DNA of 64,000 nucleotides from Shewanella sp. UCD-KL21 (GCF_001957135.1 NZ_MPHK01000001.1:334646-398645), one strand, 5' to 3'. Counted from the first letter of the stretch, positions 47,225 to 55,473 are shown. Notes: generated by a model not told the origin, from the letters alone. Translations and numbers: made by a program.

Positions 47225-47884
47225 ATGGCACTGTCCCGTGAACAAATGGCGATGCGCGTCGCCCAAGAATTAAAAGATGGGTTTTACGTAAACCTTGGTA
47301 TTGGCATCCCGACTCTGGTGGCAAACTATATTTCTGAAAATACCAGTGTGATGCTGCAATCAGAAAATGGATTGTTAGGCATGGGCGCTTTCCCAAGCCA
47401 AGAAAACCTAGATGCCGACATGATTAACGCCGGTAAACAAACGGTCACTGCCATTAAAGGGGCGTCTATCTTTTCATCGGCTGAATCCTTTGCCATGATC
47501 CGCGGTGGTCATGTTGACCTTACCGTACTGGGCGCATTTGAAGTGGATGAGCACGGTAATATCGCCTCATGGATGATCCCCAATAAACTGATTAAAGGGA
47601 TGGGCGGCGCAATGGATTTAGTGGCCGGTGCGGAAAACATCATTGTGACTATGACTCACGCATCTAAATCAGGTGAATCAAAACTACTGAGTCATTGTTC
47701 ATTACCGTTAACGGGTAAAGGTTGCATTAAAAAGGTGCTGACTGATCTGGCCTATTTAGAAATTAAAGACGGCGCATTTTGGTTACTGGAGCGCGCACCG
47801 GGCGTAAGCATTGATGAAATTATCGCTAAAACTGCCGGTAAGTTGCAGATTGCTGATAATGTAACTGAAATGCGATTCGTTTAA
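47225..47884 (+). CDS. scoB: 3-oxoacid CoA-transferase subunit B
   Basis: The beta subunit, 219 residues, carries the catalytic Glu in Q-S-E-N-G-L-L-G-M-G near residue 49 and the G-I-G-I-P-T-L-V motif near 25-32. It is paired with subunit A directly upstream with its own ribosome site (GAAGGT). The pair lies in an aromatic region but also serves general ketone-body metabolism. Confidence 0.9.
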   Translation: MALSREQMAMRVAQELKDGFYVNLGIGIPTLVANYISENTSVMLQSENGLLGMGAFPSQENLDADMINAGKQTVTAIKGASIFSSAESFAMIRGGHVDLTVLGAFEVDEHGNIASWMIPNKLIKGMGGAMDLVAGAENIIVTMTHASKSGESKLLSHCSLPLTGKGCIKKVLTDLAYLEIKDGAFWLLERAPGVSIDEIIAKTAGKLQIADNVTEMRFV

Positions 47885-47979
47885 GCATATTAAGCCTTAG
47901 TCACTCTCTGTCATCTGTAGCTGTCATCTGTAGCTAAAGCACTGCGCGTTTAGATATTCAATATGGCTGACAGAGGTGA

Positions 47980-48489
47980 TTATGCATTTTCAAATGGCTT
48001 ATCGCCTTGTGTAGGTAGATAGGCATTAGTCGCGTGGATATTGGCTTTAACTTTTTGTAATAGTCCAATAAGTTGATTCACTTCTTCACTGCTTAAGCCT
48101 TCAAGTAAAATAGACTCTCTGGCTAATGCGACCGTTAAAATACGGTCATGTAAGCCCTGCCCTTTATTGGTCAAGGTGACTAAAGTCGATCTCGCATCGT
48201 TTTCATCTTTAACAAAACTCACTAACGCATTTTGCTGTAATTGCTTTAACGTGCGGCTTACGGCTGCTTTGTCTAAGCCAATCACCTGACTTATTTGATT
48301 GGCCGATATAGTCGATTGCAGTTTTAAGGTGGCCATTATGCGCCATTCCATCACGCCCACACCAAACTGCTCTCGGTAACATGCTGAAGCGCCACTAGAC
48401 AATTTGTTAGACATAAAAGTGATTAAGGCAGGGATATAACAATTGAGATTAAGTGTATGTCCATTGGCAAGTGATTTTGGGTTCTTCAT
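47980..48489 (-). CDS. MarR-family transcriptional regulator
   Basis: A 169-residue winged-helix regulator: dimerisation helices at both ends and a DNA-binding core with T-I-S-A-N-Q-I-S-Q-V-I-G-L-D-K-A-A-V-S-R and the wing D-E-N-D-A-R-S-T. MarR proteins often respond to phenolic compounds or their CoA thioesters. It lies between scoAB and the vanillate module; the palindrome upstream of the VanB-like gene is a candidate operator, which is inference. Confidence 0.82.
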   Translation of the reverse strand: MKNPKSLANGHTLNLNCYIPALITFMSNKLSSGASACYREQFGVGVMEWRIMATLKLQSTISANQISQVIGLDKAAVSRTLKQLQQNALVSFVKDENDARSTLVTLTNKGQGLHDRILTVALARESILLEGLSSEEVNQLIGLLQKVKANIHATNAYLPTQGDKPFENA

Positions 48490-48543
48490 CGGTTATCCAT
48501 CAAGTGAATCTTGCCGCTATGTTACTAAGCCAGTAGACAGAAG

Positions 48544-48577
48544 AAAACGGCTAAATAAATTTAGCCGTTTTTTTAGT
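48544..48577. terminator. Rho-independent terminator between two minus-strand genes
   Basis: Perfect 13-base arms at 48544-48556 and 48559-48571 are flanked by T-runs in both directions. On the minus strand it ends transcription of the Rieske oxygenase gene before the MarR gene. Confidence 0.8.
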
Positions 48578-48623
48578 GTTATTGCTGGAACGTATTGTGC
48601 TGTTAAGGCAGTGTTAAAAAGCA

Positions 48624-49673
48624 CTAACTGCTCGCTAATTGCTCTTTTTTAATCGCTCGAGTGATTAATTTACGTGACATAACCCCACCGGAATCAATAT
48701 CAAGTTTGAGTATTTGTTTATCGGGATATAAGGTTAAATTACGTTGCTGTTGTTCAAGCATCTCTAAATCTTCAGCAAATATTTTACCTTGTCCATCACG
48801 GATTTGATCTGTAAGCGCTTGATCATCTGCTTTAAACTGCCTTGCCATGCCCCAAAAATATAAAATGGAATCATCAGTTTCAGGGGTAATAAAATCAACC
48901 ACAATACTGTTGGCTTTTACATCACTGGGCGCATCATAGCCACCATGCCCCTGATGGGCGACGCCTACTTCAATTAAAATTTGACTAGGTAAATTAAATC
49001 GACAGATTTGCCAGCGGTCTACTAGCACATCATCAGCTAAGTCATTTGCCCTTAATGCCATTTTCCAAAATGGTGGCGCATAAACACCATCCATATAACG
49101 ACTGGTTACCACTTGTTCACCGTCAATTTTGGTCGATACCGGCGCTTCATCAATTTCTTTTTGACCAATACTTGAGGCATGAACATAGGTCTCATGGGTT
49201 AAATCCATCAAATTATCAATCATTAAACGGTAGTCACAATGAATATGATACAAACCGCCGCCATAAGCCCAATCGTTACTGTTAGCCCAAAGCAAATCAG
49301 GAATAAGATTGCGGTCCACTTGCGATTGATCACCAGGCCAAATCCAGATAAAACCATGTCGTTCTTCTACGGCATAAGCGGTGATACATGGAAACTTTTC
49401 AACACGTTGGTTAGGCATCGACTCAGTTTTTCCTTTTGAGCCCATTTTTAAGCCATGATAGCCACAAACAAGCCTGCCATCTTCTACTGTTCCCAGTGAT
49501 AAAGGTGCGCCCCTGTGTGGGCAAAAATCTTCCAAAGCAACGGCTTGATTGTCTTGATCACGATAAAAAACCAAACGGATATTACAAATGGTTCTCGCTA
49601 AAGGCTTATCAGTGATCTCATCTGGCGTGGCCGCAACATACCAAGTGTTTAGGCAAAAGTGTTGTGCTGTCAT
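48624..49673 (-). CDS. VanA-like Rieske aromatic O-demethylase/oxygenase (first copy)
   Basis: A 349-residue single-component-type Rieske oxygenase. The N-terminal Rieske domain has C-P-H-R-G-A-P and C-G-Y-H-G-L (residues ~47-70), and the mononuclear-iron site D-N-L-M-D-L-T-H-E-T-Y-V-H lies near 155-168, as in vanillate O-demethylase VanA and LigXa-type enzymes. I start at 49673, as the longer frame crosses an operator. It is divergent from vanR, with VanR-type operators in between, so it should be induced by vanillate. It differs clearly from the second copy; its substrate may be vanillate or a related methoxyaromatic. Confidence 0.85.
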   Translation of the reverse strand: MTAQHFCLNTWYVAATPDEITDKPLARTICNIRLVFYRDQDNQAVALEDFCPHRGAPLSLGTVEDGRLVCGYHGLKMGSKGKTESMPNQRVEKFPCITAYAVEERHGFIWIWPGDQSQVDRNLIPDLLWANSNDWAYGGGLYHIHCDYRLMIDNLMDLTHETYVHASSIGQKEIDEAPVSTKIDGEQVVTSRYMDGVYAPPFWKMALRANDLADDVLVDRWQICRFNLPSQILIEVGVAHQGHGGYDAPSDVKANSIVVDFITPETDDSILYFWGMARQFKADDQALTDQIRDGQGKIFAEDLEMLEQQQRNLTLYPDKQILKLDIDSGGVMSRKLITRAIKKEQLASS

Positions 49674-49694
49674 AAAATAACCCAATTCGTTAAC

Positions 49695-49706
49695 ATTGGA
49701 TCCAAT
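49695..49706. promoter_or_regulatory. VanR-type operator 1
   Basis: A perfect 12-base palindrome ATTGGATCCAAT, identical to the operator core described for Caulobacter VanR, lies 22 bases upstream of the VanA-like gene start, well placed to block its promoter. Confidence 0.85.
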
Positions 49707-49743
49707 ATGTAACAACTCTGCGATTATTTCAACGCTAAAACCG

Positions 49744-49761
49744 AATATTGGATCCAATATT
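49744..49761. promoter_or_regulatory. VanR-type operator 2
   Basis: The same ATTGGATCCAAT core (49747-49758) extended to a perfect 18-base palindrome, in the middle of the divergent region between the VanA-like gene and vanR. Confidence 0.85.
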
Positions 49762-49852
49762 ATTGTAATTAAGCCATAATTAGCCTAGTTAAGCGTGAAT
49801 AGCGCTGATTAATAACGACTATTTAGATTGTTTGATTTTGCTGAAATATTGT

Positions 49853-49864
49853 TTTGGATCCATT
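49853..49864. promoter_or_regulatory. VanR-type operator 3 (degenerate)
   Basis: The TTGGATCCA core with imperfect flanks lies 50 bases upstream of the vanR start, suggesting autoregulation. Confidence 0.6.
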
Positions 49865-49913
49865 ATGCTGTTGAAGGCGCAGTAACGATACCGTCCCTAT
49901 TAGGAGTAATAAC

Positions 49914-50606
49914 GTGTCAGAAGTTGAAATAAGCCGCGATAGAGAATCGGTAATACGCATACTAAGAGACAAAATTATCTCAGGTGAGTTTGCCGCAGGC
50001 GAACGCTTAGCGGAAATTCCAACCGCTGAACACTTGGGCGTGTCTCGCACCCCTGTGCGAATTGCTTTTCGGGCGTTAGAGCATGAAGGCTTGTTACAAA
50101 AACTACCACGGCGCGGTTATTGCGTTAGAAATATTACCCTATCTCAAATCTCAGACTCTGTTGCGGTGCGTGGTGTATTAGAAGGGTTAGCAGCCAGACA
50201 AACGGCCGAAACAGGATTAGATGATGCCACAAAAAATGCCCTGTTATTATGTTTAACTGAAGGCGACCATTTATTTGATAAAGGCTATTTAGTTGAGCAA
50301 GATATTGAAAAATATCAGCAAATGAACATTAGATTTCATCAATTGATTATATCTGCCAGCAATAATAGCGCGATTAACGCAGCATTAGCATTAAGTGAAC
50401 ACCTGCCTTTTGCTTCAGTTAATGCGCTGACATTTAACCCTGATAATATGAAAAAAGAATATCAGCGGCTCAATTATGCACACTTACAACATCACGCCAT
50501 TGTTGAAGCATTAACATTAGGTCAAGGCACTCGAGCCGAAAATATGATGAAAGAACATGCACAGGCTACCCTAGCCTACTCCGATTTATTGACGACAAAC
50601 CCTTAG
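49914..50606 (+). CDS. vanR: GntR/FCD-family regulator, VanR
   Basis: A 230-residue GntR-family repressor: N-terminal winged helix (R-E-S-V-I-R-I-L-R-D-K-I, L-G-V-S-R-T-P-V-R) and C-terminal helical FCD ligand domain with D/H/H metal ligands. GTG start with TAGGAG upstream. The assignment to VanR rests on the family, on its place between two vanillate O-demethylase genes, and on three copies of the VanR operator core in its upstream region. It should release DNA when vanillate is bound. Confidence 0.85.
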   Translation: MSEVEISRDRESVIRILRDKIISGEFAAGERLAEIPTAEHLGVSRTPVRIAFRALEHEGLLQKLPRRGYCVRNITLSQISDSVAVRGVLEGLAARQTAETGLDDATKNALLLCLTEGDHLFDKGYLVEQDIEKYQQMNIRFHQLIISASNNSAINAALALSEHLPFASVNALTFNPDNMKKEYQRLNYAHLQHHAIVEALTLGQGTRAENMMKEHAQATLAYSDLLTTNP

Positions 50607-50656
50607 CCACTGCAGCGCAATCCAGCATTCGATAAATAATTTATAAAATGTACTGA

Positions 50657-50684
50657 CAATTTAGTTGATATATCAACTAAATTG
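50657..50684. promoter_or_regulatory. 28-base perfect palindrome upstream of the vanB-like gene
   Basis: A perfect palindrome whose core is AGTTGATATATCAACT lies 40 bases before the VanB-like start. The form resembles operators of MarR-family phenolic-acid regulators and not the VanR site. The MarR gene at 47980-48489 is a candidate binder. Confidence 0.7.
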
Positions 50685-50723
50685 ATCAAACATATATTTA
50701 TGTTAACGAATTGTGAGATAACT

Positions 50724-51677
50724 ATGTTTGACGTTGTAATTAAAAATAAGAATCAAGAAACCACAAACATTACCAGTTTCGAATTGGCCGCCGTCAATGG
50801 AACAAGCCTGCCAACATTTACCACAGGCAGTCATATTGATGTCCATATCGCTGACAACATTGTTCGCCAGTATTCATTGATAAATCATCCGCAGTCAGCA
50901 GAGTTTTATAAAATTGCGGTATTAAAAGACGCCAACTCCACTGGTGGCTCTATCGCTATGCATCAAGATGTCAATGTGGGTGATGTCATTAAAATATCCG
51001 CGCCACGTAACTTATTTCCTCTTAATCTTGAGAGTGAAAAAGTCGTCTTGTTTGCTGGTGGCATTGGTATTACGCCCATTATGTCGATGGCCATTGAACT
51101 AGACAGTCTAGGTAAAGACTTTGAACTGCATTACCACACCCGTTCTAAATCTAATACTGCTTTTTATCAACAACTTGTAAATTCATCCTTTGCCTCAAAC
51201 GTGTATTTTTATTTTGAAGACCAACCAGAATTAGACACCAATAAGGTTAATGATGCCCTAGCCAACTTCAGCGCAACCCGTCATTTATACACCTGCGGCC
51301 CAGGTGGCTACATGGATTACATTTTTTCCAGTGCAAAAGCCCATGGTTGGGATGAAAACAATCTGCATAAAGAAGTGTTTAAAGCCGCCGCTGTTGATAC
51401 TTCAGCAGACCAAGCCTTTAAATTAATATTAACGCGTTCAAATTTAGAAATTGAGGTCGCAGCCGATCAAACGCCGCTAGAAGCGATTGAAGATGCCGGT
51501 ATTTTTATTGAAGTATCTTGTGAAATGGGGGTGTGCGGAACTTGTTTAACCAAGGTGACTGATGGCATACCCGACCATCGTGATGAGTTTTTAACTGCAA
51601 CAGAGAAAGCCAAAAACGATCAATTTACCCCTTGTTGTTCTCGAGCTCGAACTAGCACATTATCCGTTGATTTATAA
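50724..51677 (+). CDS. vanB: VanB-like reductase (FNR-type with plant-type ferredoxin)
   Basis: A 317-residue electron-transfer component: flavin-binding domain with R-Q-Y-S-L-I near residue 50, NAD-binding domain with G-G-I-G-I-T-P near 112, and C-terminal [2Fe-2S] ferredoxin with C-E-M-G-V-C-G-T-C and a distant Cys. It passes electrons from NADH to the Rieske oxygenase that removes the methyl group of vanillate. I start at ATG 50724 (GTGAG upstream) instead of the earlier in-frame TTG, which overlaps the palindrome. A VanA-like gene follows 50 bp downstream. Confidence 0.88.
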   Translation: MFDVVIKNKNQETTNITSFELAAVNGTSLPTFTTGSHIDVHIADNIVRQYSLINHPQSAEFYKIAVLKDANSTGGSIAMHQDVNVGDVIKISAPRNLFPLNLESEKVVLFAGGIGITPIMSMAIELDSLGKDFELHYHTRSKSNTAFYQQLVNSSFASNVYFYFEDQPELDTNKVNDALANFSATRHLYTCGPGGYMDYIFSSAKAHGWDENNLHKEVFKAAAVDTSADQAFKLILTRSNLEIEVAADQTPLEAIEDAGIFIEVSCEMGVCGTCLTKVTDGIPDHRDEFLTATEKAKNDQFTPCCSRARTSTLSVDL

Positions 51678-51727
51678 GACTTTAACCAGTTACTTAAACG
51701 ACTTAATAACAATAATAGGAGAGTCAA

Positions 51728-52789
51728 ATGACACAAGACTGCCAAACTCAATCTAGTCAAGAACATGTTGCAAAAAACCTATTCCCACTTGATATGTGGT
51801 ATTTAGCAGCACTGAGTAAAGAATTGACCGACAAACCCGTGGCACGTACTTTATTGGGTCATCAAATTGTGCTTTATCGAACGCCAGACGGACAAGTAAA
51901 TGCCTTAGAGGACCGTTGTTGTCATCGTCAATTACCGCTATCAATGGGTACTATTGAAGAGGGAGGAATTCGCTGTGGCTATCATGGCTTGTTATTTGAC
52001 GGTGTTGGTAAGTGTGTCGACATTCCTGGGCAGGCTAAAATACCGAGAAAAGCCAAAGTGTCCCCCTATATCATCAAAGAGCAAGACTCGCTTATTTGGA
52101 TTTGGTTTGGCAAAACAGATGACTCAACGCCGGATATCGATCCACCAAGCTATGAATTTCATTCAGCAACGGGTTATGTATTTGGTGGCGACGTTGTACA
52201 TTATGATGCGCCCTATCAACTTATCCATGACAACCTTTTAGATTTAAGTCATTTAGGTTATGTCCATCTACAAACCATTGGTGGTGATGCTAAAACACAC
52301 ATGAATGCAGCAATGCAAGTAGAACGCGATGGCGACAGGGTTACGGTTAAACGCTATATGCCTAACTCGACTCCTCCACCTACCTATTGTGCTGCTTATC
52401 CATTTAAGGGCAAAATTGACCGATGGCAAGAAATTGAATTTCATCCATCCCATATCCGTATTTGGACGGGTGGCATTGATGCAAACTCAGGGTTAGTTAC
52501 CGATGCTAATCGTGGCGGTTTTCATATGCGTGGGCTACATTGCATCACACCAGAAACTGAAACCACGTGCCATTACTTTTGGACAATTGCGACAAATCCG
52601 ACTGATAATATTGAAGAAATTAAGCAAAAAGTCATAGATCAAACAAGCTTTACTTTCAACGAAGACAAAGTGGTCATTGAAGCACAATATAAAAATATGC
52701 AGCATTTCCGAGAGCAGCCATTAATTGATATTCACGTCGATACCGGTGCCAATCATGCTAGACGCATTATTTCTGAATTAACAGGTTAA
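51728..52789 (+). CDS. vanA: VanA-like Rieske O-demethylase oxygenase (second copy)
   Basis: A 353-residue Rieske oxygenase. Rieske ligands lie in C-C-H-R-Q-L-P (second Cys and His spaced C-x-H) and C-G-Y-H-G-L; the iron site is in D-N-L-L-D-L-S-H-L-G-Y-V-H. It follows the VanB-like reductase, forming a standard two-gene vanillate demethylase (vanillate to protocatechuate plus formaldehyde). Ribosome site AGGAGAG precedes the ATG. Substrate assignment rests on family and context; the divergent copy upstream of vanR may have a different preference. Confidence 0.87.
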   Translation: MTQDCQTQSSQEHVAKNLFPLDMWYLAALSKELTDKPVARTLLGHQIVLYRTPDGQVNALEDRCCHRQLPLSMGTIEEGGIRCGYHGLLFDGVGKCVDIPGQAKIPRKAKVSPYIIKEQDSLIWIWFGKTDDSTPDIDPPSYEFHSATGYVFGGDVVHYDAPYQLIHDNLLDLSHLGYVHLQTIGGDAKTHMNAAMQVERDGDRVTVKRYMPNSTPPPTYCAAYPFKGKIDRWQEIEFHPSHIRIWTGGIDANSGLVTDANRGGFHMRGLHCITPETETTCHYFWTIATNPTDNIEEIKQKVIDQTSFTFNEDKVVIEAQYKNMQHFREQPLIDIHVDTGANHARRIISELTG

Positions 52790-52804
52790 TAATTTATCAT
52801 CATC

Positions 52805-52835
52805 AATGCGCTACAACTTGGTTGTAAAGCGCATT
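52805..52835 (+). terminator. hairpin after the vanBA genes
   Basis: An extended hairpin with a two-base bulge (A-A-T-G-C-G-C-T arm start, paired end at 52835) lies 16 bases after the stop codon. There is no U-run, so it may end or stabilise the transcript. Confidence 0.55.
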
Positions 52836-53040
52836 GACGATGGGGGCGTCATTTTCACAGGATTGGACCATTGCCGCTAAAACTAACCCCCTGACCTTTA
52901 TGATCTTTATAAGGGAAATTGCAGTAAAGGAACATGCAAACCCCTTATACAACTTCTACGGCAAGCAATTGGTTAGTTTGAAGTCATGGTCTGCCATCAT
53001 TGAGCCAATATTAATTAAGTATAAAGTTAGCGGGTATAAC

Positions 53041-53353
53041 ACATTTATGTCCCAAAGTATCTTTGGAATATGGCCTGCGGCCACAAACGTCGTGGCGCTT
53101 CGCCCACACCAGACCAAAAGGGTATCAACAGCAATACCCTCTTGGATCACCCAGCCGCCCCTAACGAAAAATGCTGAAAAGCGCATGATTTTCGATGGGG
53201 ATTTATCCAGCTTCTGACTTCGTTTGATTACCGCTTCGGCCTTATTCGAAAATGCTAACGCTTCCGATGGTGCATCCCTGCACCTCGAAAGCTAGCCTGA
53301 CGTCCTGTCAGGCTCACGCTATTTTCATCAACGTCCTCAATCCATATTGAGTC
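53041..53353. repeat. 313-bp direct repeat, copy 1
   Basis: Matches the copy 571 bases downstream with about 11 differences and no gap. It includes a hairpin with arms 53294-53301 and 53307-53314 and another with GGTGC/GCACC arms just before it. Its left flank (about 52955-53040) also recurs in weaker form at 53527 and 54119. Confidence 0.92.
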
Positions 53354-53611
53354 GGAAGCAAATAGTTTTCAGCTTCTTAGCTTTTACTTATCACCATATA
53401 TAAAGCTAAATCGAAGAGGTTATAATCCCAGTGTAGATGCGTTCAAGACCTTCGAAAACAGGGACGTTTTCGCAGAGCCCACATGGATGTGTTTACGGCG
53501 TGTCTTGGATGTATCTGCATAAAAGCCTGCGGCAGGCAACGGATTAGATTGAAGTAATGGCCTGCTGTAACTGAGACAATTAAAATAAAGTATAAAGTTA
53601 GTAGTCGTAAC

Positions 53612-53924
53612 ACATTTATGCCCCACAGTACCTTTGGAATATGGCCTGCGGCCACAAACGTCGTGGTGCTTCGCCCACACCAGACCAAAAGGGTATCAAC
53701 AGCAATACCCTCTTGGATCACCCTGCCGCCCCTAACGAAAAATGCTGAAAAGCGCATAGTTTTCGATGGGGATTTATCCAGCTTCTGACTTCGTTTGATT
53801 ACCGCTTCGGCCTTATTCGAAAATGCTAACGCTTTCGATGGTGCATCCCTGCACCGCGAAAGCTAGCCTGACGTCCTGTCAGGCTCACGCTATTTTCATC
53901 AACGTCCTCAATTCAAATTGAGTC
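53612..53924. repeat. 313-bp direct repeat, copy 2
   Basis: The second copy, about 96% identical to 53041-53353. The preceding 53440-53610 stretch carries a CGAAAAC/GTTTTCG hairpin. The differences preserve the hairpin arms (in one case a mismatch in copy 1 is a perfect pair here), which hints at selection for structure. Confidence 0.92.
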
Positions 53925-54009
53925 TTTTAGCTGATTGGTTTCTTATCTTTTTGCTTTTTATAATTGCCACAATTACTGTCAAATCGAAGAGGTAATAATT
54001 CCAGTGCAA

Positions 54010-54051
54010 GCGCGGCTGTGACCGTCCATGACATGGACGTCATGGCCGCGC
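54010..54051. repeat. long GC-rich hairpin
   Basis: A 42-base imperfect inverted repeat with GCGCGGC/GCCGCGC ends and a CCATG-ac-ATGG centre. It is GC-rich in an AT-rich setting and belongs with the hairpins of the neighbouring repeats. Confidence 0.75.
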
Positions 54052-54118
54052 TTTCAGGGACCTTTTGATTTATATAAAAGAGTGCAGCGTGTCAGAGTCG
54101 TCCTTGCACGGAAGCCTG

Positions 54119-54219
54119 CGGCAAGCAATTGGTTAGATTGAAGCTATGGTCTTCAGTTCCTGAGCAAAGATAAATTAATTAAATAGTAGGTAACCGTAAC
54201 TCATTTATGCCCCAAAACG
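54119..54219. repeat. third, partial copy of the repeat flank
   Basis: Starting with G-C-G-G-C-A-A-G-C-A-A-T-T-G-G, this stretch matches the sequences before the two 313-bp repeats and continues to the T-C-A-T-T-T-A-T-G-C-C-C-C that opens them, then diverges. Confidence 0.7.
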
Positions 54220-54591
54220 TGTTTAAGATTGATATCCCTTGAGGAAAAAGTGGTTGCATTCACCCTCAAAAATGTAATACCAGCTCCAATAGAATGGCCA
54301 TATGTGATAAGCCACTACATCTCGTAGTGGCCAATGAAAACTGGCCACTGTTTTAGAACCTACCTAGCTTTTTTTTGCCCCAAAATTAGTTGGGGAGAAA
54401 GTTTGTTCACATCCTGTTTGTCAGCTTTTTCCATATCTCAGTTAATGTGAGGTGCAAAATACAAGACCTGACCCCGTTCCTCTAGAATTAACAACTGAAG
54501 CGGTTAACAGCATGAAATAATTGTATTTTGGTGGTTGATTTTTATTCAGGTGCCCATATATCCATTAAGTGAAATTAGTAGTGGAGGTAAA

Positions 54592-55473
54592 ATGGGCGTT
54601 TATGACAAGTTTTCCAATTTCTGTAGCAATCTGCGAATGTCGGAGCAGGTTGTCTCGACAATTTCATATCGAACAAAGCAAATAACTAAACGTGTAAACA
54701 GTGACTTTCGAGATTTAAACTCTGAAGTTCAATATAGTTTGTTCGTGGGCTCATACGGTCGCGGAACAGAAATACATACAAGTGATATTGATCTAATTGT
54801 TCAGCTTCCATATTCAGAATATCAAAAATATAACGCCTATTCCTCAAATGGCCAGTCAGCTTTATTACAAGTTGTTCGAACATCAATCGCCAACACTTAT
54901 TCAACCACTCATATCAGTGGTGACGGTCAAGTAGTAAAATTAAACTTTTCTGATGGTATCTGTTTTGAAATTGTTCCAGCTTTTATTAACGAAGACTTAA
55001 AGTCTTATACCTACCCAGATACCAATAATGGCGGCTCATGGAAAGTAACAAAGCCCCGAGATGAAATTAAAGCAATTAACGATGCGAATAACGCTTTCAA
55101 TAAAAACCTTAAACGTTTGTGCAGGATGGCGAGGGCATGGAAAGAAAGGTGGCAAGTCCCGATTAGTGGACTCTTAATTGATACTTTAGCCTATAACTTC
55201 CTTAAAGATTGGAATCATAAAGCTGGCTCATTCAGCTTTTATGACTGGATGAGTCGTGATTTTTTCGAATATGTAAAAAACCAAAATAGCGACCAAAAAT
55301 ATTGGTACGCCCCTGGTAGTAACCAAAAGGTATACCGTACTGGTGGCTTTGAATATAAAGCCCTGCGTTGTTACAATATCTCACTTGAAGCTATCGAATA
55401 TGAAAGTAACGGTATGCCCTACTCAGCGAACCAAAAGTGGCGAGAAATTTATGGAACTAAATTCCCATCATAA
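54592..55473 (+). CDS. CD-NTase (SMODS-type cyclic oligonucleotide synthase) of a CBASS-like system
   Basis: A 293-residue nucleotidyltransferase of the cGAS/DncV-like superfamily, which on phage infection makes a cyclic nucleotide that triggers an effector. The Pol-beta-type active site is visible: G53-S54 then R-G-T and the metal-binding D65-I-D67, with a third acid at E126 in F-E-I-V-P-A (Asp is more usual there). A helical C-terminal domain follows. I start at ATG 54592, preceded by GGAGG, not at the in-frame TTG 54535. Its end overlaps the SLATT-like gene by 23 bp, so synthase and effector are coupled. Confidence 0.88.
   Translation: MGVYDKFSNFCSNLRMSEQVVSTISYRTKQITKRVNSDFRDLNSEVQYSLFVGSYGRGTEIHTSDIDLIVQLPYSEYQKYNAYSSNGQSALLQVVRTSIANTYSTTHISGDGQVVKLNFSDGICFEIVPAFINEDLKSYTYPDTNNGGSWKVTKPRDEIKAINDANNAFNKNLKRLCRMARAWKERWQVPISGLLIDTLAYNFLKDWNHKAGSFSFYDWMSRDFFEYVKNQNSDQKYWYAPGSNQKVYRTGGFEYKALRCYNISLEAIEYESNGMPYSANQKWREIYGTKFPS

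Larger units (their letters stand above)
52836..54591. other. gene-free region of intergenic repeats preceding the CBASS-like operon
   Basis: About 1.75 kb without a credible gene. It holds two long direct repeats, a third partial copy of their left flank, and several hairpins with related loops. Small open frames here are duplicated with the repeats and have no ribosome sites. The right part (about 54220-54534) contains a CCACTAC/GTAGTGG hairpin near 54315. Confidence 0.75.

Noticed and set aside
46507..47884. 3-oxoadipate CoA-transferase (PcaIJ) for a beta-ketoadipate pathway
   Set aside because: Sequence motifs fit ScoAB more closely and no other pca gene is present; the window encodes the 4,5-cleavage route instead.
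34002..49673. Biphenyl (DDVA) route with LigX, LigZ and LigY
   Set aside because: The ring-cleavage enzyme here is a VOC type and the hydrolase is alpha/beta type, whereas LigZ is of the LigB type and LigY an amidohydrolase, so the gene families do not match.
52834..53217. Plus-strand 127-codon frame after vanA
   Set aside because: It starts in the vanA terminator region and runs into the repeat; composition and lack of a start signal argue against a gene.
53420..53757. Minus-strand open frames of 86 and 104 codons within the repeat region
   Set aside because: They recur in shifted form at 52956-53186 because of the 313-bp duplication, lack ribosome sites and read through hairpins; they are by-products of the repeats.
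53041..53924. Direct repeats as a CRISPR array
   Set aside because: Units are over 300 bases and only two, without short regular repeats and spacers or cas genes.
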